Assembly: GCA_947044405.1 (NCBI GenBank)
Contig: CAMRHE010000353.1
Coordinates: forward strand, 930,001 to 994,000
Reading direction: 5' to 3'
Length of the DNA: 64,000 bases
DNA from: Leptodactylus fallax
Lineage: Eukaryota > Chordata > Amphibia > Anura > Leptodactylidae
How positions within the stretch are numbered: position 1 is the first letter of the stretch; each line of letters begins with the position of its first letter. A program made the translations under genes and the position numbers. The notes under the pieces were generated by a model, which made no database searches, was not told the DNA's origin, and saw nothing but the letters and a program-made list of their open reading frames with translations. Of this stretch, positions 32,651-43,337 are shown piece by piece.

Positions 32651-34269
32651 TTAACCCCTTCACACAAAATCACGTACAAGTACGTGATTGGGTGTGAAGG
32701 GTTGTATGGAGAGAGCTCAGGAGCTGAGCTATCTCTATACATGCCAGAGGCGTCGTGTAATAGAAGGTAATGAATTTCACTGTACACTGCAATACATCAG
32801 TATTGCAGTGTATAGTGTGAGCGATCAGACCCCCAAGGGTTTAAGGTCCCTAAGGGGTCTGATCATAAAAGTAAAGGAGAAAAAAAAAGTTTTTTAAAAG
32901 TATAAAAAAAAAAATCCAGTAAAAATATAAATGTTCAAATCACCCCACTTTCCCAAGATCACATATAAAAATAAACAAAAGTGAACATAAACACTTTAGG
33001 TGTCCCCAAGCTCCAAAATGTCGGAACTATTAAAATATTTCTCTCATACGGTGAACGGCGTAGCGGGGAAAAAAAAATCAAAATGGGCAAATGGCTGTTT
33101 TTTCAACTTTTTGCCCCCAATAACAAAATGGAATAAAAAGTGATCAAACCATCAGACATTCCCCCAAATGGTAACACTAAAAATGCCATCTTGTCCTGCA
33201 TAAGAAGACACAGTACCCAGCTCCATACACATAAATATAAAAAAGTTACAGGTGTCACAATATGGTGACACAAAACTTTTTTTGTATTTTGCAAAGTTTT
33301 AAATTTTTTAAAGGGTATCCAAACATTACAAATACTATATAAATTTGATATCGCTGCGATCGTTCTGACTCGCAGAATACAGGTTATGCTTCGTTCACAC
33401 CTGCGCTTGCTATCCGTCCGTCGTGTATCCGTTCTAAATGTCAGAAAAAGGATTGGGAACGGTTTGCAAACGTTTCGTTTAAAAGCCCATTCACTTCAAT
33501 GGGCTTTTAAAGCAATCCGTAGGTGTCCGATTGCAGCCTCTCCGACTCCAAACCGCTTTTTTTTGTCGGACACAAAGTCGGACATGCAAGACTTTCTGTC
33601 CGTGCAAAAAAAAAAAAGGATACACGCGGACCGTCGCCAAACCATCTTTTTTTAACATTAAAGTCTATGGGAGACGGACACAAACGGATTGGAATCCGTT
33701 TGTGTCCGTTTTACAATCCGTTTTATTTGCTTAATATTCTTCTCTGCACATGCGCAGACTGAAGAAAAAAAAAAAAAAATATGGGAAAAAACGGATTCAA
33801 AACGGATTAGCAAAACGTACACAAACGGACACCTTTTTCACCAGGTATCCGTTTACCAATCCGTCTAAAATCATGGATTGTGGTATACATTTGGTAACCG
33901 TTTGTGTACGTTTTTTTTAATGAATGCGTTGTTTTCATAAAACGTTTAGCGACGGACGGATAGCAAGCGCAGGTGTGAACGAAGCATCACTTGTCATTTT
34001 TACCATATAGTGAATGCCGTAAAAATTAAACCCATAAGAAATTGGTGTAATGCGTTTTTTTTTTACAATTCCATCTCATTCTGAATTTTTTCCCAGCTTC
34101 CCAGTACATTGTACAGGATATTGAAGGGTGCCATTACAAAGTACAATTAGTCCCGCAAACAATAAGCCATTATATGAACTGAAAAATGAAAAACTTATGG
34201 CTCTTGGAATGGGAGGAGGGAAAAATGGAAATGCAAAAACGAGAATTGGCTGTGGTATGAAGGGGTTAA
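32651..34269 (+). mobile_element. B-repeat, TTAA-ended non-autonomous element, nearly complete
   Basis: Begins 'ttaaccccttcacac' and ends 'tatgaaggggttaa', inverted ends with TTAA at both borders. Internal blocks match 12940-13577 and 40860-41700. Without the MITE nested at 33386-33987 it is about 1.0 kb. No transposase frame. TTAA borders suggest a piggyBac-type mobiliser, by inference. Confidence 0.65.
33386..33987. mobile_element. MITE with ~37 bp perfect inverted ends, nested in B-repeat
   Basis: 'atgcttcgttcacacctgcg' plus 'cttgctatccgtccgtcg' at the left are mirrored exactly at 33950-33987. Inner parts are also partly palindromic (many 'aaacgga'/'tccgttt' pairs). Inserted between 'gaatacaggt' and 'cacttgtcat' of the B-repeat, which are adjacent in the copy at 13301-13320. 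A clean target duplication is not visible. Confidence 0.8.
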
Positions 34270-34624
34270 AGTTAAGAAAAACAAACCATATTCATTACCT
34301 CATTTGTTCGGCATCCTGCATTCTTCTGTTCCTTTAATTGCTAAAAAAATATTTAAGAATAGTTAAATAAAATGGCAAAACAAATTTCAAATTAATTATT
34401 ATTTGAATTAATTATTATTATCAATTCTTAATTATGACTCAGTCTCAGTGATGACTCAGACACAATGACTGATTGCCATATAGGCAGTCTTATATAGTCA
34501 ATATACATCTGTACAGGCTCCTGACATAGATTTATACAGGAGGTGTTCATAGATCTCTGGAAGGTCCTCAAACTTGCAACACTGTACCAGAGAGGAGACA
34601 GAGGACATATGTTAGGTAAGTGTT
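34270..34624. other. No gene recognised
   Basis: AT-rich, with 'aattaattatta' duplicated around 34390-34415. Nothing else is seen. Confidence 0.45.
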
Positions 34625-35070
34625 GATTTTATGAATGTGTCAGCATGGGACTAGCCCACCGGAGGATCCTCTGCTGGGCCCAGGCCTCAGTGGTAACCAC
34701 TGGAACACGTGACGTCAACCACAGATCTGAAAAGGAAGCTGAAAAAAGCTTAACGTGAGAATGCCCAGGAGAGTTGAGGCAAGGTGAGTATAGCAGTTTC
34801 CTATTTTTGCTCCCCTTCCATGGGCCTCCACTTATTATACTCTGAGGTCTGAAATGAACCGGAGGGTCAAACCTCATTAATATTCATAGAACCAATTTTA
34901 AAGGGGTTTGTCTGCAACGGCTCGAGGATCTTGGGAGAATTTTATACTAGGGGGGAGGAACTTTGGAGAGCATATTATACTCAGTAGGACCATAGTGCAC
35001 AGTGGAGCATTATACTGGTGGGGGGCTAGGGAACATTATATATACACTGTAAGGGGGCCACAGGACAGGA
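34625..35070 (+). repeat. D-repeat plus minisatellite remnant
   Basis: Same order as 7605-9720: D-repeat to about 34900, then a few 'ggagcattatactggtgggg' units to about 35060. This copy lacks the SINE-like insert and so serves as its empty site. A partial F-like end, 'ttttaaaggggtttgtctg', lies at 34895-34913. Confidence 0.6.
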
Positions 35071-35419
35071 AACTGCAAGATGTCTCACAGCTCCCCTACA
35101 GTCTTGCGTATGCATGGGGTGCTCCATAGCCGTGTCATTCCCCATATTGTACTGTGCATGAACTGGCCATGGAGCTATTGGGGCATACACAGTACTTGAG
35201 GGGAAGACGATACAGGGAAAATACTCAGCAATGTGTCGCATTGGTTGCCAGATAGTCAGCAAATATACGAGATTTCAGAGAAGGAGCAGTGGTGTAGCCT
35301 ATTAGTAGTAAGCTGTTGTATGGCCCGGCCCCATAACAAGTTCCTCTGGTGGGCCCTAGGCCCTTCAGTTCAGCACTAATACCAGGCCATTTTACAGCAC
35401 GGTACCATTCCACATGATG
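35071..35419. other. Repeat scraps, no gene
   Basis: Contains 'gtgcatgaac' and 'gagctattggggc' phrases also found at the end of the 9.6 kb minisatellite (9660-9690), and a 'ggtgggccctaggccc' block like the D-repeat start. No coding region. Confidence 0.4.
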
Positions 35420-35640
35420 ACACTGCAAAGTACTACTATTCTAATCCTGCATATATGACCGCCTTAAAGGACTACTACTCTTATCCTCTACATATGGACA
35501 TAGCACAGTACTACTTCCTTAAATCCTACACGTATGGCAAATTGATACCTCCCTCCATTTGTCCACATCACCATACTACTACTATTATCCTGCATATATG
35601 GGGACAGAGCAGTACTACTATTCTTATCCTGCTTACCCTC
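35420..35640 (+). repeat. Degenerate ~45-50 bp tandem repeat
   Basis: About four units of 'agtactactattcttatcctgcatatatgg' type. Frames across it are by-products of the repeat. Confidence 0.5.
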
Positions 35641-36892
35641 ATTTTATGTTTTTGATTCTGCATCTTTCACTATGCTATTAAAACTGTATAACTATTTTTA
35701 TGGTGGTTAATAAACATATTTTTGGTTGTTTATTAGTCTTCTCTGTATTTTAGATTTTTGTGTTTATACTGGAATGAGGCGCTCTTGTGATTGAAGTGCT
35801 TTTGTAGGTTGTACACCAGTTTAAGTAAAGACAGACTGAGCTGCGATAGCACAACATAGCCACTTGACAGTGTCTGTATACTGTGCAAATACCAGCTAAC
35901 CAGAGGGGATGCTATCATATGGGCACCATAATTAGCTAATAGGCTAACATAATCACTTGGCTATTTGTAAAGACCCATCTACTAACATAGGAACTCTCAT
36001 TTCAGATGGGAATCAGTGGAATAAAAGTTGGATTGATTGCTTCTGGACAGACAATTTGTTATAGACTCCCAATATATCTGCACATCTAGGCAGTCCCAAA
36101 TGCAATGGAAAGGATCAGTTCAGGGTATAGAGCATTTGGCTCAAGACTTCTGTTTATCGCTTATTAATCACTTATCCTGAGGATAGGCAATCAATATCAA
36201 CTCTTGGATAACCCCTTTAACTCTAATTAGGTTAATAAGGGAATAGATTCTCAAAATTCACCATTTAAAGAAGAGAGTTTGTTGAGTTTGACTTCTATTT
36301 ACAGTCAAATATATTACAAAAAATCAGCCTTTTACCAGTCCTTGCAAATCAAACATTTTTTGAATACTTGTTTGCTATTCTTAGAGAAAACCCTACAACA
36401 GTCATTCTAAATTTTTGCTAATGTAGAAAAGGATTCATTGTCATTTATCCTTTTACTGTGTATCTTTTCCCTTTATATGCGGAAAAGTGAAAAATCAAGG
36501 GAAGTCCTGCTTAGTAACGGACAGCCTTCCTTGTATGATTGTACACACAAATACAGCTGCCCACTTGAGTTCTCAGCATAGAAAGAGCAGATAAAGCAGG
36601 ACTCCAGCATTTTTTTATTTCTGTTAGTCTTCAAAGTAGATTCAAAATCTGCTATTCCTGATGCAGTTACCCATGTCTAGTACTTGTACTCATGTCTGTC
36701 CTGTTTCTGCAAAACACTGCAGAGCTAATACTTTACACCTTCTAGGGCCTAGGACTGTGAGGATGATATCACTACAGGTCCTGGAAGCTGCACAAACTGT
36801 TGATGATAACACCGGGGAAGGTAATGGGTGCATGGTGACCTCACATGTGAGAAGGGGGGGTTGCTATCAGCAGACGATTAAGTGAGAGGTAG
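35641..36892. other. No gene; one G-MITE scrap
   Basis: 36165-36225 ('cttatcctgaggataggcaa', 'ggataacccctttaact') is a scrap of a G/F-type MITE. The remainder shows no gene or clear repeat. Confidence 0.45.
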
Positions 36893-37335
36893 AGAATATG
36901 CAAATAAGACCTCATTGTTGAAAAAGAGCAATTTGCTCTTTTGGGAAGTAGCTCCCTATAGATTAGGCTTTAAAGAAACCTAAAGGCATAATCTAGGAAT
37001 AATAGCCAAGCCAGTAAAACTCCAAAATGAAGGGATTCCTATCCACAGACAGCTGCTTCAAGGTTTTTGTCTTTCATCAGTGCAGAATAAGGTACTAGCA
37101 GGATGTAAGAGGTCTCGAAGTGGGTCAGAAGGGGTAATATCTCTCATTAGAGATAGTCGGTACCGGGACTTATTAGATCATGCATGCATGCGAAAGGAAT
37201 GTGCAAATAAGATCTCATTGATGAAAAAGAGAATTTGCTCTTAGCTCTCCCTAGAAATTAATACCTGGGTTTCAAAAGAAAACCATGGGCATAACCTGGA
37301 AATAATAGCCAATAAATCTGAGGTCCCATGGAAAG
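36893..37335 (+). repeat. Local direct duplication of a ~140 bp repeat
   Basis: 36898-37035 and 37200-37330 share 'tgcaaataaga', 'ctcattg', 'gaaaaagag', 'atttgctctt', 'ggcataa', 'aataatagcca'. They are two copies of one dispersed repeat in tandem orientation, about 300 bp apart. Confidence 0.55.
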
Positions 37336-37899
37336 GGATCCAGTAAGATGTGCTGAGATGCTGAATGGAGAGGTGTCTGCTCCACTGAACTGCCTGAAAC
37401 AGGGCCACTGCATGTATGACCAGACATACAAGATTCCGTATTCTGTGTGATTGGGTGACAGGTAATGCAAGCAGTGTCTATTCCTGCAAGCAGTTTGTCA
37501 TGCACTACTGACCTGCGTTCTGATCATCCAAAAGATAACTTGATGTGCTCGCCACTCACTTGGATCTTGCCCATACCTCTTAAACTATCCTGTGATGTCA
37601 CCAGGCACACCCAGTTCATATGTAGGTGATTAGGCAGCCTATTGTAAGAGGTGGGTGTTGGGCAGAGTGCCTGCCTAGGGTTTATGAAACCCTTGCTGGG
37701 TGAGTGTACAGCATTTAGGTATAAGCAAGCCATAAAGTACAGAGTCACATACACAATACTGAGCAGTCTGAGCCAAAGTCCAATGACTCCCTGCTCACTG
37801 CCATGGCGATGGGGCCACTGTGGAGATTGCAGCCCCATAGCAGTGAATGTAGCGCTGGTCATGCAGGAGCACTGGTGCTGCATTCACAAGGAGGCTTTA
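37336..37899. other. No gene recognised
   Basis: Short unrelated frames on both strands, none with family resemblance. Confidence 0.45.
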
Positions 37900-38456
37900 G
37901 GGGGACTTTCGGTCCTCCGCTCTCCTGATCACTGGGGGACCCCAGGAATAGGACCACCCTGCGATCTGGCATTCCATTTTTTGGGGGGTAGAATAACTGA
38001 AAACAGAAATTTTGGCTTTTCTTTTTAATGGACTTCAATGTATAAGTAAAATAATGGGATCGATTTATTGCTCTGGTTGTTATGGACGGCACTACCAAAT
38101 GTTTGTGTAGCTGTATTTTGAAAAATTTAAAAACATTTTTAATGGGGAGCAAAAGTCATCAATAAGAGATCAGTGGGTGTCCAAAAGTGCCATGGCCCTT
38201 TTACTGAATCATAACAACTGTGTGATGTAATTACAGCATCATCTTATAGAAGTTAACAAGACGAGGCTGTACTTACATTGCATGATCACTATGAAACAAA
38301 CAGCATGCAATATAAAAAGTGAAGAGGTGAGTGAGTGCTGCTACCCCTTAGAGTAGCTGATAACTGAAGGTGTCAGACCCTCATTGACCAGGATAAGTCA
38401 TCAATAAAAAAAAAAAAAAAAAAAAAAGAAGAAGAAGAACTGCACAATCCCTTTGA
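37900..38456. repeat. G-type MITE scraps and poly-A
   Basis: 'ctcctgatcactgggggacc' (37921-37940) and 'tgtcagaccctcattgacc' with 'ataagtcatcaat' (38371-38406) resemble parts of the G-MITE. A 22 bp A-run follows at 38405-38427. Confidence 0.4.
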
Positions 38457-38806
38457 GGCTAAGGCCCCACGTGGCGTCCCGCAGCAAAAAAGTGCTGCGG
38501 GAAAAACCACTTCGGCAACGCATTGCGGTTTTTCCCTCAGCACTTTAGACAGAAAGTTTGCAGAGGTTTCCTCTGTGGACTTTTTGTTTCAATTATACCT
38601 ATGGGAAAACCGCCAGCGTTTCCGTAGGTATAATTGACATGCTGCGATTTCCAAAACTGCGCCAGTTTTGGAAATCGGCGCGTGTCCACAGCGCGATTTT
38701 TAACGCAAAATGGGCATGGGATTCGCAAGAATTCCATCCACTTTGCTCTGACTGTAAATCGCGGCAGGCAAATCGCAGCACTTACGCCACGTGGGGCCCC
38801 GGCCTA
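38457..38806. mobile_element. H-MITE, complete
   Basis: 'ggctaaggccccacgtggcg' and 'cgccacgtggggccccggcc' are inverted ends. The interior is strongly palindromic ('ttccaaaactgcgc' against 'gcgccagttttggaa'; 'attatacctatgggaaa' against 'ttccgtaggtataat'). 350 bp, no coding region. Confidence 0.78.
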
Positions 38807-39179
<373 letters not shown>

Positions 39180-39450
39180 GTCTAACTAAGAGATTGGAAA
39201 TTAAAAACAGTATCTGATCCAGTTGTTGGAAGCTGTATACAGTGTATATGGTTGGTACCAGCACTCTTGCTATTGAAGTCAAAGGGTGTAGAGCTGCAGT
39301 TCCCACTGCTACCACTACAGTGTATGGTTCTAGGTAACTGCAGCACCGCTTCTATTCACTTGAAATGAAGCAGAGCTGCTACTAACCATCTACACTGTAT
39401 ATAACCTCCAGCAGCTGAATCAGCTAACTGGCATCGATTAGATACTGATG
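39180..39450. mobile_element. G-MITE fragment
   Basis: 'acagtgtatatggttg' (39239-39254) and 'accatctacactgtatata' (39384-39402) pair as inverted arms. It ends 'gatgacctatcctga'. A related end occurs at 59785-59815. Confidence 0.55.
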
Positions 39451-39465
39451 ACCTATCCTGAACTC

Positions 39466-39770
39466 ACTGAAAAGGAATATGAAGGAAAAAATAATAATAA
39501 AACGTAACCTTTATTCATACGATATAAAAAGGGGCTAAAGTACCCAAACTCTATGCAACACACCAAATGATAAACAATTGTAGATAAAAGAGGAGGGTAT
39601 TTGTGGGTCCGGTTATGCGTGGGTAATTGGAAGACAGGTGGGGGGAAGTGAACCAAATAATCTCTCTTATCTCTTCCCTTAATTCCTCACTTAGCCTGTC
39701 AAAATATCTTATACCCTACACACTATATAGCAAAATCCTCAAACATAAATGGGGTACCGAGCCATAAAAG
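39466..39770 (-). repeat. I-repeat; holds the unoccupied foldback target
   Basis: Inverted relative of 57113-57145 plus 59513-59745: 'aatatgaaggaaaaaataat', 'aacctttattcat', 'ttgtgggtcc', 'attggaaga', 'gcctgtcaaaatatctt', then 'ctatatagcaaaatcctc'. At 39710-39730 the two halves are joined directly, without the foldback element. Confidence 0.7.
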
Positions 39771-40318
39771 TATAAATAATTCATCAGGCTGACCCTCTTC
39801 ATCAATGATCATGGATGCTCAGAAATGTACATGTGTGAATTAAAAACAAACCAGGGCTGATAATAAAAAGTCAAGCCGCGATAGAGATATGCCTAAATCT
39901 CAGCAGGAGATCACTTGTATTAAATAAAATGGTAACTCCTGTCTAACAGACTCTGAAATTTGCTTAGAGATTAGAGCTGTCTCCTAGACTAGATGTCCAT
40001 TACATAATCGCTTTTATATCAGTCTCAATGTGTTTTCCCCTGTGAAGTTCGCTCAAGGTACATCAGGAGACCAGATATATCGGGTGTGCAGATATACAAC
40101 ACATCCGAAGTAATCAGTAAGAGCCCTGGTAAGTATATTGGGTGTGCAGATATATGCACATCCGAGGAGGCCATAATCAAGAGGCTCATGTGTACTTCTC
40201 AAAGAGACACTAGTAATTATGCTAGAAAATCCCTAAAAAAAACAAGTAATCAGAAGCTGGAAGATCACAGTGAAAACTGCCCATCCTAGGTCAAAATGGT
40301 GGACACTGGTACTCATGT
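39771..40318. other. No gene; short duplicated block
   Basis: 'gggtgtgcagatata' occurs at 40082-40096 and 40140-40154, each followed by 'cacatccga', a 58 bp step duplication. No coding region. Confidence 0.5.
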
Positions 40319-40371
40319 TAATGGCGTTTTCCCGACAAAAAAAATCTTAAAAAAAAGTCTGTTAGTGCTTA
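40319..40371. mobile_element. F-MITE end fragment
   Basis: 'gcgttttcccgacaaaaaaa' through 'agtctgttagtgct' is the mirror of the F-MITE right end (18925-18960). It is truncated where the B-repeat starts. Confidence 0.5.
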
Positions 40372-41700
40372 ACGACATTGGACGTACTATTACGTCCTGT
40401 GCGCTTGGTACTTAGCGCAACAGGGCGTAATAATACGCCCTGGGGCAGCCGCCCGCTCACTATCTGAGCGGGCGGCATCGGAACCGAGTGTTAGCTGTAA
40501 CTGACAGCTAACACCCTGCTCCATATCCCCCGGTCGAAACTGAGTTCCGATCGGAGGTTTTAACCCCTTGGATGCCGCGGTTCCGCCATGTTGCCGCTCC
40601 GATCGGCACCCCCCGCTGGGAGATCGGGGGGGTGCCGATATGTATAATCTGCAGCCCGGGGTCTGCCCAGTGACCCCAGGCTGCCTGGAGACCCCAATAC
40701 CTGGTTGATCCTGCTGAGACCTGCGGAAGTGAGCGCTATGCGTCTGCATAGCCTCACTTCCAGTATAGACTGCAAGACACTTGTATGCTCGTGTCTTGCA
40801 GTCTATAGTGCTGAGCCAGCAATCAAAGTATTGCTGGCTCATGTGTCCTAATGGGACACATGAAAAAAAAAAAAAAAGTGAAAAAAAATAAAATAAAGTG
40901 TTTGAGAAAAATTAATAAAAGAATAAAGCCCCAAAAATTCCCTTTTCCTATATAAAATGAATTATATAAAAAAAAACAACTAAAAATTAATAAAAACAAT
41001 GCATATTTGGTATCGCCGCGTCCGTAACAACCTGTACAATAAAACTGAAACAATATTTAATGTACACGGTGAACGGCGGGAAAAAAGACCGGAAAAAACT
41101 CGCCAAAAGTAATGATTTTTTGCCATCTCACCTTACAAAATATGCCATAAAAAGTGATCAAAAAGTCATATGTACCCCAAAACAGTATCAATAAAAAGCA
41201 CAGGTTGTCCCACAAAAAATAAGCCCTAAAGCAACTCTGTAAACCGTAAAATAAAAATGTTACGCATCTCAGAAGATGGCGATGCAAAAACAATTAATTT
41301 ATGTACCCAAATGGGTTTTTGTTGTGCAAAATTAGTATCGCATAAAAAAACAATATAAATGAGGTATCTCCGTAATCGTACTGACCCGTAGAATAAAGGT
41401 AACATGTTACTTATGCTTTATGCTGCATGGTGAAAAATTTCAAAGGTAAAACGCAGTGCCAGAATTGATGTTTTTGTTTTTTTTTAATCCAACAAGAAAG
41501 AGTTAATAAAATTTATTCAATGAGTTATAGGCGCCCAAAGATGATGTCATTACAAAATACATCTCACCCCGCAAACAACAAGCCCTCATATGGCTACATC
41601 ACCAGAGAAATAAAGAAAATATAGCTCGTACAATGTGAAGACAAAAACCCCCAAAATTGTCAAATCATTAGAGCATAACTGGCTGCGGCAGTAAGGGAAT
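40372..41700 (+). repeat. B-repeat, long copy with GC-rich head
   Basis: 40390-40800 is GC-rich with a 'gagcgggcgg' box and a hairpin 'ctgcaagacacttgta'/'cgtgtcttgcagtctata' (40768-40805). The AT-rich tail (40860-41700) has 'aaaaagtgatcaaaaagt', 'tgtcccacaaaaaataagcc' and an 'ctggctgcggcagtaaggga' end. Minus-strand frames in the head are not conserved with the copy at 5299-5725. Confidence 0.6.
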
Positions 41701-41704
41701 GTAT

Positions 41705-42327
41705 AAGCTGTGCTAGTGTATATCAGGGGACAAACCAGATTTAGAGTTTATGAGGGAAAATAAACCAGAAGTGACCCCCAGAGTGACCTCCCCAATAATA
41801 GGAACTACTGGGGAAATAGTAGGGAATTTGGTGTTCCCAATGTACTCCGCACAGCTTACCTATTCACTTTTCCCCATCCGCTGTGCAGTCACGTCTGGGA
41901 TACTAATGCTTACTACACCCCTTGATAAATTCTTTGAGGGGTGCAGTTTTCAAAATGGGGTCACTCCTTTGGGGAATCCACTGTTATGGTACCTTACAGG
42001 CTCTGCAAACATGACATGGCGTCCAGATACCAAACATCTCAATCTGCACTCCATAAGCCACATAGCGCTCCTTCTCTTCTGCGCCCTGCTGTGTGCCCAA
42101 ACTGCAGTTTATGCCCACATGTATGACACTGGTGTACCCAGGATAACGTACTTAATGTCATATGTGGGTATAAACTGCTGTTTGGGCACAGCCGAGCACA
42201 GAAGGGATGGAGCGCTATTTGGTTTTTGGAGCACAGGCTTGGACGGTTTGGTTTTTGGATGCCATTGCACTTTTGCAGAGCTGAAATGCCAGTAAAGTGG
42301 AATCCCCTGACACGTGACCCCATTTTG
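41705..42327 (-). repeat. A-repeat, first part
   Basis: Holds 'gaggggtgcagttttcaaaatggggtc', 'ctctgcaaacatgacatggcgtccag' (each longer than the shared core) and mirrored 'gccgagcacagaagggatgg'/'cttctcttctgcgccctg'. It ends with 'gtgaccccattttg', duplicated on the far side of L1-B, so 48023 continues this copy. Confidence 0.65.
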
Positions 42328-42729
42328 TTTCAATATTTTTTATTCAATTTTTCAAAATACAAAAACAAAGAACAAAATGAGTAGATATTGCGATGTACAG
42401 TTAATATACATTGTAATACAGTTTCAAGATATATTCTTAGAACCGCATATCTTTAAAACCAAATATAAATATTACCTTTAAAGTGAACATTAGTAATAAC
42501 ATATAGGCACATATACTAGGCTGTGGATATCTACCTCTAGGGTGTAATCTCCGTAAACAGTTTTCTCTTCGACATGAGATGTTTAATTGTGCAGAGGACG
42601 TTTGACTCGTACCCGCACCATTGGCTATTCCTCCCCAGTTCCCCTTTCGACGGGGTTAGCGAGCTTCATATCCCTCTCTATTTCTGTCCCAACTCCCTCT
42701 ATTGGGTTTCAAATACCATTCAATTCTTT

Positions 42730-43305
42730 TTACGTGACAAATCTAGAATGTATCCACGCATCCCAAATTATTTCGAATCTATGAAACGAATAATTACCCA
42801 TTGCGATCACCCTTTCATAGGAATATGTGTTGTTAATGGCTAGTAACAGGGCCGACATAGGCGGGGAGGCTGTTGCCCTCCATCTCTGTACCAACATTAG
42901 TTTAGCCATCGTTAGAATTTTACAAATACGTTGCTTATGCCTATTCAGTTCTCCGGGAATACCAAGTAGCAAAATCGCCATATGTGCAGTAGGGGGGGAG
43001 ACGTACATCAAACAATTCAGAGAGCATTTCGAAGACACTATCCCAGTAACCACGAATTATAGGGCAAGTTCCCAGAATGTGAAGAAGGGTTCCTCTGTCT
43101 CCACATCCCCTCCAACAATTCCCAGACATGGAGGGATACGCTAACTGCAAAGTAGATGGAGTTCTATACCACCGTAAAGTGACCTTCATTGCTGTCTATG
43201 TGGGTGCTACATTTTAAAGACAGATGGATCAGTTTAATCGTTCGTTGCCAGTCGTCTGGAGTAATGACCATTCCCAAATCTCTCTCCCAACAACGGAACA
43301 GAGTG

Positions 43306-43337
<32 letters not shown>

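Noticed and set aside
33386..33655. 89-codon plus-strand frame
   Set aside because: It lies within a MITE with palindromic ends; no protein family.
40390..40842. 150-codon minus-strand frame
   Set aside because: GC-rich repeat without conserved frame between copies.
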